Assembly (NCBI GenBank): GCA_009792885.1
Contig: WMCF01000110.1
Span: forward strand, 372,001 to 436,000
Source: Eremophila alpestris peregrina
Lineage: Eukaryota; Chordata; Aves; Passeriformes; Alaudidae
DNA length: 64,000 nt
Reading direction: 5' to 3'
Shown one piece after another: positions 14,407 to 25,600 of this stretch. The position numbers were made by a program, and so were the translations under genes. The notes under the pieces are model-generated. The model ran no database searches. It had not been told where the DNA came from and saw only the letters and a program-made list of their open reading frames with translations. The first letter of the stretch is position 1; each line of letters starts with the position of its first letter.

Positions 14407-14725
14407 GTAGAATCACAGAATCATAGATTAGTTTGGATAGTCAGAGACTTTAAATATCATCCAGTCCCAACACCCCTGATCCTAGACCAGGTCGCTCCAA
14501 GCCCCATCCAACCTGGCCTTGAACACTTCCTGGGATGAGGCATCCACAGTTTCTCTGGGCAACCTGTGTCAGGGCCTCACCACCCTCACAGTAAAGAACT
14601 TCCTCCTAATATCTTATCTAAACTTAATTTCTTTCAGTTTGAATCCATTCTCCTTTGTTGTGTCACTCCATGCCCTTGTCAAAAGACCCTCTCCAACTCT
14701 CTTGTAGCCTTTTTTGGTACTGGAA
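14407..14725 (-). mobile_element. CR1 LINE, 3' part
   Basis: It starts TAGAATCACAGAATCATAG and continues with CCAACCTGGCCTTGAACACT and AACTTCCTCCTAATATC, which is the CR1 3' region read in reverse. Its 5' end faces another CR1 on the opposite strand. Confidence 0.9.
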
Positions 14726-14760
14726 GATCCTATATTACTAGGTTATCTGGAGTCTTCTTA

Positions 14761-14814
14761 GAAATGCCACACACCAGAAAAAAATTAGAAAAAAAGAAGA
14801 AAAAAAATCAACCC
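14761..14814 (+). repeat. A-rich simple repeat between two CR1 copies
   Basis: GAAAAAAAGAAG-type A/G-rich low-complexity sequence separating two opposed CR1 elements. Confidence 0.7.
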
Positions 14815-14817
14815 CAG

Positions 14818-15288
14818 TTTAGGAAAGATGTTGAGGTGCTGGAGTGTGTCCAGAGAAGGACACATTGCTGGTGAAGGGTTTGGAACACAAGCCCTGTGAG
14901 AAGCATCTATGGGAGCCGGGGTTGCTGATCCTGGAGAAAAGGAGGCTCAAGGGAGACCTTATCACTCTCTTCAACTGCCTGAGAGGTGGATAGCCAGGTG
15001 GGGGTCTGTTCTCCCAGGCAACGAGAGACAGGATGAGAGGACACAGCCTTAAGCTGCACCAGGAGAAATTTAGACTGGACATTAGGAAGAAGTTTTTCAC
15101 AGAAAGGTTGATTTGGCATTGGAATGGGCTGCCCAGGGAGGTGGTGGAGTCACCATCCCTGGAGGTGTTTAAGGAAAGACTGGATGTGGGACTCAGTGCC
15201 ACAGTCTAGTTGACAAGGTGGTGTTAGGTCAAAGGTTAGACTCTAAGGTCTCTCTCCTCCAACACAGTTGATTCTGTGATTCTATGAT
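14818..15288 (+). mobile_element. CR1 LINE, 3' part
   Basis: About 470 bp of CR1 3' sequence: GAGTGTGTCCAGAGAAGG, TGGGCTGCCCAGGGAGGTGG, CATCCCTGGAGGTGTTTAAG, then the end GATTCTGTGATTCTATGATA. It belongs to a different CR1 subfamily from the inverted copy beside it, judging by the differences between them. Confidence 0.92.
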
Positions 15289-16225
15289 AAATATAATATT
15301 CAGTTAGAAAAAGGGTATTTTGTGACTTTTTTTGTCGTTAATCGTATCTGTTTATTTACACAGGTTTGAAAAGGACAGTGGTTAAAAGGATATGGCATCA
15401 TAAACTACGATTTTGCACAGCATTATATTCAGCTCCATACAGCCGAAGCTCTGAGGTAAACTGGATGGAAGTTTAATCTTGATTCTGTCTCACTGATCTC
15501 ATCAGCTCCACTGAAGGCTTCCGACTTTGGGGCTATATTGAACCACACTAAAATAAATGTATAGTAGTCCAACATAAATTGGAAGAGTTCCCCATTCATT
15601 CTAATATTATCTTAATTTTCAGCACCAATTTAATATTTTATTCTGTCAAAGGTTTGTTTACAGTATTTTTTTAATGTGGTCTTCTCATAGCTTCTTTGTA
15701 ACTACTAATTTTAATTGAACTAATAAAATCTCATTATTGTCTGCATTAAAAGTGGTCAAGTGTGATGCATTATTCTGCTCAGTATGACTACATACAAAAT
15801 GCAGCACTGCTTTCCCCAGGGTATCAGAAGAGGTGCAGTAATAACTCATTACAATCCTTTATTTTGAGATTTTATTTCCCTCAGATGCCTGTGTGTGGGA
15901 GGATGCTTGCAGCTTCTGCACCCCAGAAACTTCTGTCCCAGCTCTGCACAGTTACAAAAAAAAAGCAGAAATATCCATTCTAACCCAGCTTTCTGCAGCA
16001 AGGTTCAAGGCATAACTGATGACAAAGTATTATAAATTGCAATACTGTAAATCTCCTGAAAAGTTACATTAACAAAGTTAATAAGCAGAAATACTATATA
16101 CAGTAGACAGGTCAATGCTACCTTTCCAAATCCCATTTTGCTTCAAAACTTTAAACAAAATAAAATCTACTCTTCATAAGGAAAATAAAAAATTATAGGA
16201 GAGTTTTTGTTAGAGAAAAAAAAAA
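15289..16225. other. Intergenic, nothing recognised
   Basis: AT-rich, no gene or identifiable repeat. Confidence 0.55.
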
Positions 16226-16880
16226 TTAATATTCAGACCAGGTACCAAATAAGTGGCCAGGGAGGAAGGAAGAATTTGGGACATTGAGATTAAGCAATGG
16301 GACCATGAATGCTGCAGACAATACAAGGGAGACAGTGTGAGTGGGGAGAAATGAGTTCTTACCATTTAGGAGATGTAGGATGGCAGGCTTCCTGAATGCC
16401 AAGGGCAGCACAGAGAAGGATAAACAGAGACTCCAGAAATGGGATCAGTAGGAGATGGGAAGAAGAAACCCAGCCGGGGTGGGTGGGTCAGAAGGCTGAG
16501 TTATGGAATCTGAACTGGAGGGCTTTGGAAATCCCCAAGTACAGCAGGGGCTGACATTGGGAAGGGCAGTAAACAAGTAGAGAGGAACAAGGGGCAGAGA
16601 GCGCCTTTCAGATGTTGCCAGTCCTTGTTCCAAGCAATTAATAAAACCTCAAGAAAAATCAGAGAGACCTGGGGATGGAGATGGAGATTTTAAGCAGGAA
16701 GTTGGAGGTGGAAATGAGCTTTTGCAGATCAGAAATATCTGAGTAAACAAGATAGAAGAAATGGAAGGGTCTGGTCAGTGAGAAGATGAAGGGCCTGAAG
16801 GAGAAAAGGTGATACAGCAAGGGGGGAGCAATGTTAGAAGGGAAGACAACCCCCTACACACAGAAAGGAATAGGGTAAGG
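16226..16880. other. Purine-rich (G+A biased) stretch
   Basis: About 650 bp with strong A/G bias on the plus strand (for example GGGAGGAAGGAAGAA and GGAGATGGAGATGGAG-like blocks). No gene or known repeat recognised. Confidence 0.5.
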
Positions 16881-19031
16881 AATACTCAGGTGCAAAAAAA
16901 CTACTGTTTTCGTCACCACAGTAGCAGCAGTCCCTGGTGTTCTTCATCATTTTGATACTCTTCAGGGCCTTTTGAGATCTTGTCTTCTCCATTTATTTTT
17001 TCTTTTCAACTCTAATCCCCTTCTCATATCAATCTACCATGGAACAGTGACAAAGGCATGTGAGTACTGTGTCCTTCCAGCTTTGCAGTGGATGGCTGAA
17101 AAGGGGAAAGTGCCAATGGAGCTCCCATGGTGGGGCAAAAGGTTGTTAGTTATGAGGGCATATCTCTCTAAATCTTCTGAGAAAATATCACTGTCCACTG
17201 ATCTGGAACAATTGGCACCATTCCCAGAGAGGGGCAGAGACCGTGGCACCATCCATCATGGCAAAGAGCACTCAAAGAGGAAGAAAGCGGGCAAGAGTGA
17301 GGGCTTGGAGCTAGGCCTGCTACAGGAGAAGGGGATTTTAGGAAAGACTCCTGTTGAGGCAAGGCAGAGGTTCTGCTTGGGAAGGTGGGCATGGTGAGCA
17401 AACTGCACTTATCTCCCACAGACAGTCATAGAAGAATAAAGACAGCAGTTGAGAGGAGCCACATGTATGTGAAAACTCCTCTGTGAGTCTTCCTGGTTTT
17501 GCTCTGTTTGGATATCAGACTTGGAACAGTCTGCAGCATAATGGGACTTGAACATCACTTTCACATTTATCCTGTCAGATGAGGTTGCAATAACACAGCC
17601 CATTTAGAAGATAACATGAAGTGACCTATGTTTTTATAACTGCTGAATTTTTTAATGCTAGAAAGATAAAACTGTAGGCATTGATATCCCTATTCTTGAG
17701 TTGATATTAGAGTAAATAGAGGAATGTGCTTGTTTTTAAATGTTATTTACTTGGAATTCTTGTTAAATTTAACCAAATAAGCAAACCAGAGTTGTATTTA
17801 AACATTAAAATTGAACAACAGTCTACTTTTTTTCAAGTGGCACAAATATTTTACATGAACTAAAGGAGCCTCTAAATTTAATTTCTGGTAGCAATATTTC
17901 CTCTGCTCATCTGGCGGTTTGGTCAGGTACTACTCAGTCAGCCTAGCTCTGGGATTTTCTTCCTTGGTTAGGCAACACATAGGCCGTGACTTTCACTGTT
18001 TTACTGCTGTGCCATTGCAAAAAAAAAAAAAAGCTTAAAATTCCTCTGCATCATGTTTACTGTCTATAAATTCAAACCTGAAATGTCAATTCATGTGCAG
18101 AAGTGGCTTCTCTTACATGCTGGGATGTTACTTCTCTCTGGTTTGGTACCCTCATGGTTATCAGAGGACTCTGAGAGACTGAGCTTTACAAAACACTGAA
18201 CTCTAATTTTACTTTCTGCAGAGCAACATGGAGTGTCAAGCTTGTCACACTGAGGTTTCCAGAAGATCTGCTGTGCATGTGTTATGCAAAAACACTTCAG
18301 GTGCTTCACTGTTTCTGCTGGTTTATGTCACATACCACGTGAAACATTCTACTTCCAGGGGGGAAGAATGCATTAAGGCCCCAAAGGAATGCCTTTAAAG
18401 AGACATTTTGGCCTTCAAAAACCATAGGAGAATATAATTACCCTATGAAAACATTTGGGCAAGGGGAAAAAGGATGAAGAAACCCACAAGTGAACCTGAA
18501 CAGAATATAGCAAGTAAAAATCAAGCAAAAATATATTTAGAACAGAAATGTGAAGATAATCCCAGAAATTTTACCAGGATGGATAACTTTATAGGAATAA
18601 TGGAGGAAACAAGCCAAAACAAAAACCCAATTGACCCAATGCTTGACAGAAGCAATTCACAGCACTATACTAACGTAAACATGGTTCAATACCAGGGTGA
18701 TGGCCATCCTATAAGATGGGAGCCTTGTAAAAGGTTCTGCTCTCATCCTTTCTCATTTTCCTAAGATAAATTGTGCACTGCTGAAAATATGATAATATAA
18801 TATCTAGTATCAAACATTGCTGAATCCCTGCCCACAAAAAGTCGAGAATTATTAGGAAGACTGTGATGAGCATATACCAAAAACTACGCTCCCATAAATC
18901 AAGTGTCTTCATTCATGCAGTGACTTCCCTGTGAGACAGATGCAATGTATCTCTGAATATCATTCAAGTCTTAAAAAATACATTGGGAAAGGGTACTTTG
19001 AGATATTGATTTTGTTCAGTATTTTGGTTTG

Positions 19032-19085
<54 letters not shown>

Positions 19086-20599
19086 TAGAGCCCAGTTCTC
19101 ATAGTTCATCTCATTTGTTTGGTAAAAAAAAGCCAGTTACAGCAATTCCACAACTCAAATAGTAACTGAATTGTGTCAATACTACGTTATAGTTATACAG
19201 TCATATTCTCCTAACCCCCAGGTAGGCTGCTTAAAAATAGTTATTCCTTGTGGAGACGGAATGCAGTTTCCTTCCTCACACAGATTTATTTTTATTTCAA
19301 TTTCTAATAATTTTTCACCTATCTTTTAGAGATAATGTGTCTCTGAAGAATGTGATGGCAAGGTCTCAGCACAAGTACTCTTCTCAAAATCACTAAAAGC
19401 TAGCTCGAGCCTTGCTTCCTCCTTCCAGGAGCTCAAGACAAGTTTACAAGCTCAACAAAATCTCAGTAAGATGTGGCTCCTGAAAATGGATCCTAACTCA
19501 AATTTTTATTTAACAGCTTGCCTTACCACTTGTAACCTTCTAGTCTGTAAATCACCTCATTGAGATGAATGACACTGCTGGCAGTGAGGGCACAGAAGCA
19601 GGGCACATGTTGTGGAGCTTGTCTGGGCGATCCTGACAAAGAGAATTGTTGAAACAAGAAACTTTTAAAGCCTTCCTTCATCTTTGCCATTCTGCTCAAA
19701 TATTTGAACCTTAAAGACACTAAACATATTTGAGGACAAAGGGACTTAGAGCAGAGTCTGGGGGTTTTCTGAAGCAGGTGAAGAGACGACTGATAGCTCA
19801 GTTACCTCTTCTTTTACCTGCAGAACAAAGTGTCATTTCTCTTGCCATGATGAAGGTAAAATATCATTACTACTTATTATCACTATGACTAAAAAAATTT
19901 CCTCTATGTGGTTGTAAGAAAAAGTTAGTTCTATACTTACTACTAATGAAGAAAAAAAAATCCACCTTCCAAGATGTATCAAAATAATGAATTCTCACAT
20001 TTCTTTTCATTTTCTTGGATGTTCATTCACACATTGTATTAAACTAATTTTCTTCCATTATTTCATCATCTGTGTCTGTAGTTGAATTTGATAGTAGTAG
20101 TAATTTGCCATTAAAAGATGTTAATACAATTATTATTTAATAACAAAAATGACCTAGCATGGAAATGAATATTTTTATAGAAAAGACCATGTAAAATTGT
20201 TTTTACTCTAAAAACAGAGAAATAAAAATCAACTCCACATTGTATTGGACTGCAAAATGCTCGCAAATACCAAATGAGAAACCTTGAAAATACAGAAAAG
20301 CATTTGTGATGTAGAGGAATTATTCTCAGGCTCTGATTATCATTGCACAATTTAAGTAGGGAAGTATAAAGCTGATGTGTGAAAAAAAAAACAGGCGATG
20401 ACAAATAATTCAGTAACTATCGCCAGATTGGTCCTGCAACACTTACCAGACAAAAAGGGCAAAGCACATCCAACTACTTCAGTGCAAAGGAGAAAAAACG
20501 CAGGTTTTAACCCATTCCTTCCAGCTCCTCCTTCCATCCTGTCCTATTCCTGCACAGCTCCCAAGACATGTACACTGACTGGCAGGCCGAAAAAAAGAG
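16881..20599. other. Intergenic with a 141-codon ORF of doubtful meaning
   Basis: The ORF at 16972-17397 (plus) has no recognisable domain. Otherwise AT-rich, with the T49 run at 19036. Confidence 0.5.
19036..19084 (+). repeat. Homopolymer of 49 T
   Basis: Uninterrupted T run. Read length at such a run is unreliable. No retroposon body is recognised next to it. Confidence 0.95.
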
Positions 20600-20721
20600 A
20601 AAAATTTTAAAGTTGTTCATGGCCAGGATCATCCCTGTCCTCCCTCCACGGGACACAGGGCACCAGGAACTTTCCTTCTCTCCCCCCTCGGGATTTTTAC
20701 TGGGCAAGGGAGTCCCATGGC

Positions 20722-20759
20722 TCCCCCTGCACCCCCCCCCCCACCTCCGCCCGCCCCCC
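20722..20759 (-). repeat. C-rich tract, G-quadruplex potential on the minus strand
   Basis: The plus strand carries CTCCCCCTGCAC, a run of 11 C, then ACCTCCGCCCGCCCCCC. The minus strand therefore has several G-tracts with short loops. Confidence 0.6.
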
Positions 20760-20886
20760 TTAAACTTCTTTCTGTCATGAAGCTCCCTACAGGGTAAGAT
20801 TAGGGGAGGGTTTGCTGTCTCTGTGGATGCCTTCTCCCCCCCACACTGAATGGAATCAGCCTAGAAAACACCATCCATATGTAATA

Positions 20887-20987
20887 TATGACTGGGAATA
20901 ATCCATGTTTCTCTTGCTGTATTAAATGGTATAAGATATGATTGAAATAACTCAAGCCTCTCTTGCTGTACTCAATGGGAATAAAAC
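20887..20987 (+). repeat. Tandem pair of about 50 bp in the LTR U3 region
   Basis: Units 20887-20936 and 20937-20987 share TATGA(C/T)TG and TCTCTTGCTGTA blocks at the same spacing, with an estimated three-quarters identity. The arrangement resembles U3 enhancer duplications. Confidence 0.65.
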
Positions 20988-21319
20988 CACGGAGGGTTTG
21001 GAATGTACATCCAGAGATTGTATCACCTTTGCCAGTAAAGCCGGAGACAGGAATTTGCAACAGAAAGACAGGTGGACTCACAAGACAGATGGATATTGGA
21101 CCAGTGATGAGACAAGTTTCTGAGGCGATTAACACCAATGCCAGGGAGATGGGACTTTTACACTTGAATACAAGTTCTCAGAAATCTCATCAAGGACCTA
21201 TCTCTGCCCGGAAAACTATTCAGCAGACCAGAGGCGCTGAAAAGAACTAACATGAATATGCAACAAAAGACCAAGAAAGAAAAGAAATGTTGCAACTCGA
21301 GGTCCAGCCCAAAAAACTG

Positions 21320-21326
21320 TATAAAA
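21320..21326 (+). promoter_or_regulatory. TATA box of the solo LTR
   Basis: TATAAAA in the context CTGTATAAAACCCAACACC, followed by a GC-rich stretch, as expected at a U3/R border. Confidence 0.5.
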
Positions 21327-21526
21327 CCCAACACCGTGGAGCACACCTCGTGATCTGGGGGGGTACAGTGAGATGGAGGCCGTACCTGCGGCTCACCCAG
21401 CGCCCATCCCGGGCTTGGCTCTGTCTTTTGTCTGTGGCATCCTGGCATTTTGTCGTGTTGTTTCGTAAGAAATTATTTTATTAATTTATTACTGGACGTT
21501 TTTATACGTTTCATTTATAACACTTA

Positions 21527-21711
21527 TCTTCTCCAACCACCCTTTTTGTTCCTTCACTCTCCCTATTTTTCTCCTTTCTTCTCCCCTTTTTATCTTTTCT
21601 AAATTTTTTAAATTTTGTTCCTTTTTTTTGTTCTTTTTTCTTTCTTTCTTCCCCCCCCCCTTTTTTTTTTTCCTTTTTTCTTTTCGTTCCTTTATTTTAT
21701 TTTTTTTTTAA
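21527..21711. repeat. Polypyrimidine low-complexity tract
   Basis: About 185 bp of nearly pure C/T, including runs of C10 (21651-21660) and T11 just after it. It begins directly after the LTR end. Homopolymer lengths may be unreliable. Confidence 0.85.
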
Positions 21712-22640
21712 TGCTATGAAGGGAACCATCTGCACTTCGCAGCCCCTGCGCGCAGCCGGACTGGTACGAGGGGGCGGAAGGGGCGTGGGAGGGAGGGAGC
21801 ACAGCATCTCACACATGCACACACACACCATCTTCCCTTAGCGCTGCTGGTCCCCAAAACGGTGAGAACGATCCAGAAACTCTGCGGGTAGGAGGAGCAT
21901 TTGGGATGTCCTCTGGGAGGGGAGCGCCTGTCCAGGGTGCAGGCAGTCGAAAAAGGGGAGGAGGGTGTCCCTCGGGCATCTGTCTCCCCCGAGGCTTTCC
22001 GGCCGCTTCAGCAGCTGAGAATTGTCTTTCGAAACAAAATTTTAAAAGCTCTAAAAAAGCCCATAACAAACTAACAAGCAAACAACGCCTCCCACAACAC
22101 CCGCTCAAAACAACCACCTCCGCTTCCTGAAAGAAAAGGAGAAAAAAAAAAAACTCACCCAAAAAATTCCATCCCGTCTCCCCAAACCCAAGAGGAAGGA
22201 GCTCAATCGCCTCTAACAGGACTGAGACACTTCAGAGACAGAATCCAAGGAGTGGATATTTGCTTTGTTCAGTGCGCTGGGTGCGTGGGGGATATCCTCT
22301 CCTAACAGTGCACACAGAGGTACGTAGCAGATTGCGACACATGGCCACATTTTGTGCATATTCACTGTTTTCCCTGGAAAAGGTGTGATTATGCAGACTG
22401 TTTATTAGCTGTCATTACCTCAATCAGCATGTGCGGGGTGCAGGCACAGCGCGCCCAGGTGGTCGCACTGGGGAAGGCTCCGCGTCTTCCTCGGTGGCCC
22501 TTTGATGAAGGCCGGAGTCTTCCTCCCCATGCCCTTTTCTCCTTTCTCCTCTGGGCACGCACAGTCTCTTGTTAGCGATTTTCTCACTGGTTCTAGCAAG
22601 ATCTGTCCTTTGTTTTTGCAAGTCCTGCTCCCTGTTTCTT

Positions 22641-25600
22641 GCAAAGCGTCATCCTGTGCCTCCAGCCTGCAAATAGTTTTTGCTAGCTTCTGTATTGGTT
22701 ACAGCATATCTTATTCTTGCCCACCTATGCCTAGGCAACAGTGCTTTTAACCCTTCCAGAATAAAGAGAAACAACAAACAAACCACAACAGAAAAAAAAA
22801 ATCTAAAAAGAAAAAAGTAATAAAAAAACAACTACCAAAGAAAAGCAGGAGGCAAGGAGGAGGAGGACGGAGGAGTAAGTGTGCCCTGAGATCGCTGTCT
22901 CGTTTTGCTTTGGCCTCCCAGAAGCTCAGAAACATCCTTTCTCACCAGGATGGGTCAGAAAAGCCTTCTTGGTATGACCTGATGGAGAAATCACTGAAAT
23001 GCTATTAATATTTGCTTTAAAGCAGATGCTTTCACTCATCTCCTCCTTCAACTCACTTGAAGCTGAAGAAGTGGTAAACCAAAAGTTTTTAATGTGGGGC
23101 ATCACATTAATGGCTGTAAATATCAAGACAGCAGTTTCTAGTTTGCCCTACAGAAAGTTTTTCACTCAAGCAGATAAAAATATTTTGGAGAATAAAAGGC
23201 CTGAATAATGCAATAGTAATAGCTATCAACCCCACCCAACATGGAGTGCTACTTATCTGCATGTATTGCATATCCATCCTAAATCATGTTTGAGTTACTG
23301 ATTTGTTTTTCTTTTTTCTGTTTAGAAATCCAGGACGGTTTATAGATTGCAATTATTCCAGTGTTTGCATTGCTATTGTTAAAACAGGACCTTCTACACA
23401 ATGGATACCTTGTAAAAATGACACTTCAATGTGAAAAATTGTGACATAAACCCCTGCATTTTTCTCCCACAACTGTGATTTATTAAATTAAATATGAAAT
23501 ACAGATGTAAAAGACATTTTGCATTTTTTTCTTCTGGGTTTTCCCTTTAAATGATTATAAGCACACAAATTGTCCTGTTCCTTCCTTTCCACAGTTCAAT
23601 ATAATTAAATCGTAATTGTTACATTTATTTTCAATTTGCTTTCACTTTGTAGCTAATTACAACATTTTGCAGCATTTTGGAACTGGCAGCTCCAAAGCAC
23701 TTTAGCACAGATGCCAGGAAGATGCTTAAATATTCTAAATGCAAAATAAACACTTTTAAAAAAGTATTCATTGTACTAGGCTAATAAATATAATTCCCTG
23801 CATATTTAGATTCATAACACAGGTATATATATTTTTAATCAATCTTCTAATAATAAATACCATAGACTATATGATTCCAAAAGAAATTGCAAAATTTCAA
23901 ATGGTGTTTTAGAAAAATCACCAAATTTATTGTGATTTAGTCAAAAGTTAACAACCACTTTTTCAGAAAACTATCACTATGGCTACTGATTAAGTTAATA
24001 AGGGGAGAGTGGATGTGCATGTTTTTTTCCCCTTTTTTTTTGCTAGCAAGAGATGCATTTGCAAAATGACAGACATCTGGCTTATTATAACCCAGGGTCA
24101 CTCAATTTTATGAAAACTGTTGATTCAAACCACCTAGCATCTAAATCAGTACCTTTCTGTGCAGGGATTTTTCAACTGTTGCTTCACTCTTGTGATTCAA
24201 TCATTGAGAGGACCTGAGGCTTTCCAAAAAGCACTTTTCCGCTGTGTTTGTCAGGACAGATGCAATGAGCTTGCCTGGGAAAAACCCTGGGCTTTTTGCA
24301 GGTTTGGCAGCTCCTTTCCACAGAGAGGAGAGAGCTCATGGAGAGCCACCTGGCAGAGCAACAAACATTGTGTGAACTAAAGGGAGCTGTGCTGGCTATG
24401 GGAGACTTTGTGTTTTGGTAAGAGTGCAGCTTGGGGAATTTCATGGGGAAGAACTGTCATGTCAGAATTGCCTGCTGCCAGCAATGGCTTGAAAGTATTC
24501 TGCCAGAGGATACATGGCCACCAGGGCATTAATACTTCTCATTATTTTGCTATTTTTTCTTGGGAATGAAAGCTTAATTTGATCAATTAGGCAATCAAGG
24601 GCTGCCTCAGATATGTCCCTTCTGGGTCTCAGCAGACTGCACAACTGCTAGAAACTTCTCCTTCCTTCAGCCAGAGCAACAGTTCTACCAAGTGTTAAAA
24701 AAAAAAAAAAAAGCCTGCTTCTGTCAAAATGCACAGTAGTTTATAGCAGTGGTTGCAACCATAATCCTTTGAGGTTTGAGAAGAAAAGTTTGCAATGGTA
24801 GGGCTTTCCCAGCCCCAAAAGAAAACAAATCACAAATAAAGCCAGACAAGGTTTTAAGCTGTCTTCATTTCTGAACAAATCACACATATTCATATAAAAT
24901 ATGTATTCCCAACAATTTAATTGTAAAGAAAAGACCCAAGAATACTAGCACAAATAAGAATTCCTTCTTCAGACATATTCTGAAATTCTGTTGTTGGTCA
25001 GTAGGGTCCAGCTTAACACAAAACTGCATGGGTAGCAAGGATAGACATCACACAGATGAAACACCAAAATGATTACTTGAAACTCCTATAGCAATTTTGT
25101 ATGATTTCAGGAAAACTCTCCTGCAAGAGTAGTTTCATTCAACCTAGGACCTGCCTTCCACTTCAGCCAGAGGACCCTGGGGTACCACAGTTGGCACTAT
25201 GCCCTTTGTAGCCTCGGGGAATGGGCTGGTGACAAGGAAGTGGTGGCAAAGACCTTTACAAAAACACTGAAGATCAGGTTATTTTTTTCCTCTTTTTTTT
25301 TCTTTTCTTTTCAAAGCATCTGCTTTGTGCTACTTATAAGTAATCTAAAAGCTGGAAACTTTATGTGCAGAAATACTAAGTTTTGAAATTTTTTGTGAGC
25401 TGATGGTCCAGGGAGGCTGCTGTGAATGCTCCCTCTCTGTACTCTTCCTCCAGCAATAGAACAAATTCACATCCATCCATCTCTGGGAAACAGGAATATG
25501 GTCTGTGTCCTAAAATGAGTAAAACTTGGCAGGGTTTGGGTTGAGCAGCTTTGCCACAGAGCTGTGCACCCAAGTCCTACCTTTTCACAGTAATTCTCAT

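Larger units (their letters stand above)
20880..21522 (+). mobile_element. Probable solo LTR of an endogenous retrovirus
   Basis: It begins TGTAATATATG and ends CATTTATAACA; the two ends match as inverted repeats at 9 of 11 positions. Between them lie two diverged 50-bp tandem units, a purine-rich U3-like segment, a TATA box (TATAAAA, 21320-21326) and a GC-rich R/U5-like region. There is no primer-binding site after it and no coding remnant beside it. A clear target-site duplication was not found, so the borders are tentative and the family unknown. Confidence 0.55.
20600..22640. promoter_or_regulatory. GC/CpG-rich block, possible orphan CpG island
   Basis: In otherwise AT-rich DNA, 21725-22640 holds roughly three dozen CpG dinucleotides (for example CTGCGCGCAGCCGG near 21748 and CTCCGCGTC near 22480), and 20600-20780 is also GC-rich. 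The probable solo LTR and a polypyrimidine tract lie between the two parts. A donor-like CG|GTGAGA occurs at 21861. No convincing ORF starts here. It could be the promoter of an unannotated noncoding transcript or simply a GC-rich patch. Confidence 0.45.

Noticed and set aside
16972..17397. 141-codon plus-strand ORF
   Set aside because: No domain, no splice or promoter context, and a length chance can produce in 64 kb of six-frame sequence.
21809..22162. 117-codon minus-strand ORF in the CpG-rich block
   Set aside because: Low-complexity start (poly-Phe from a purine run on the other strand) and no recognisable domain; GC-rich DNA has few stops.
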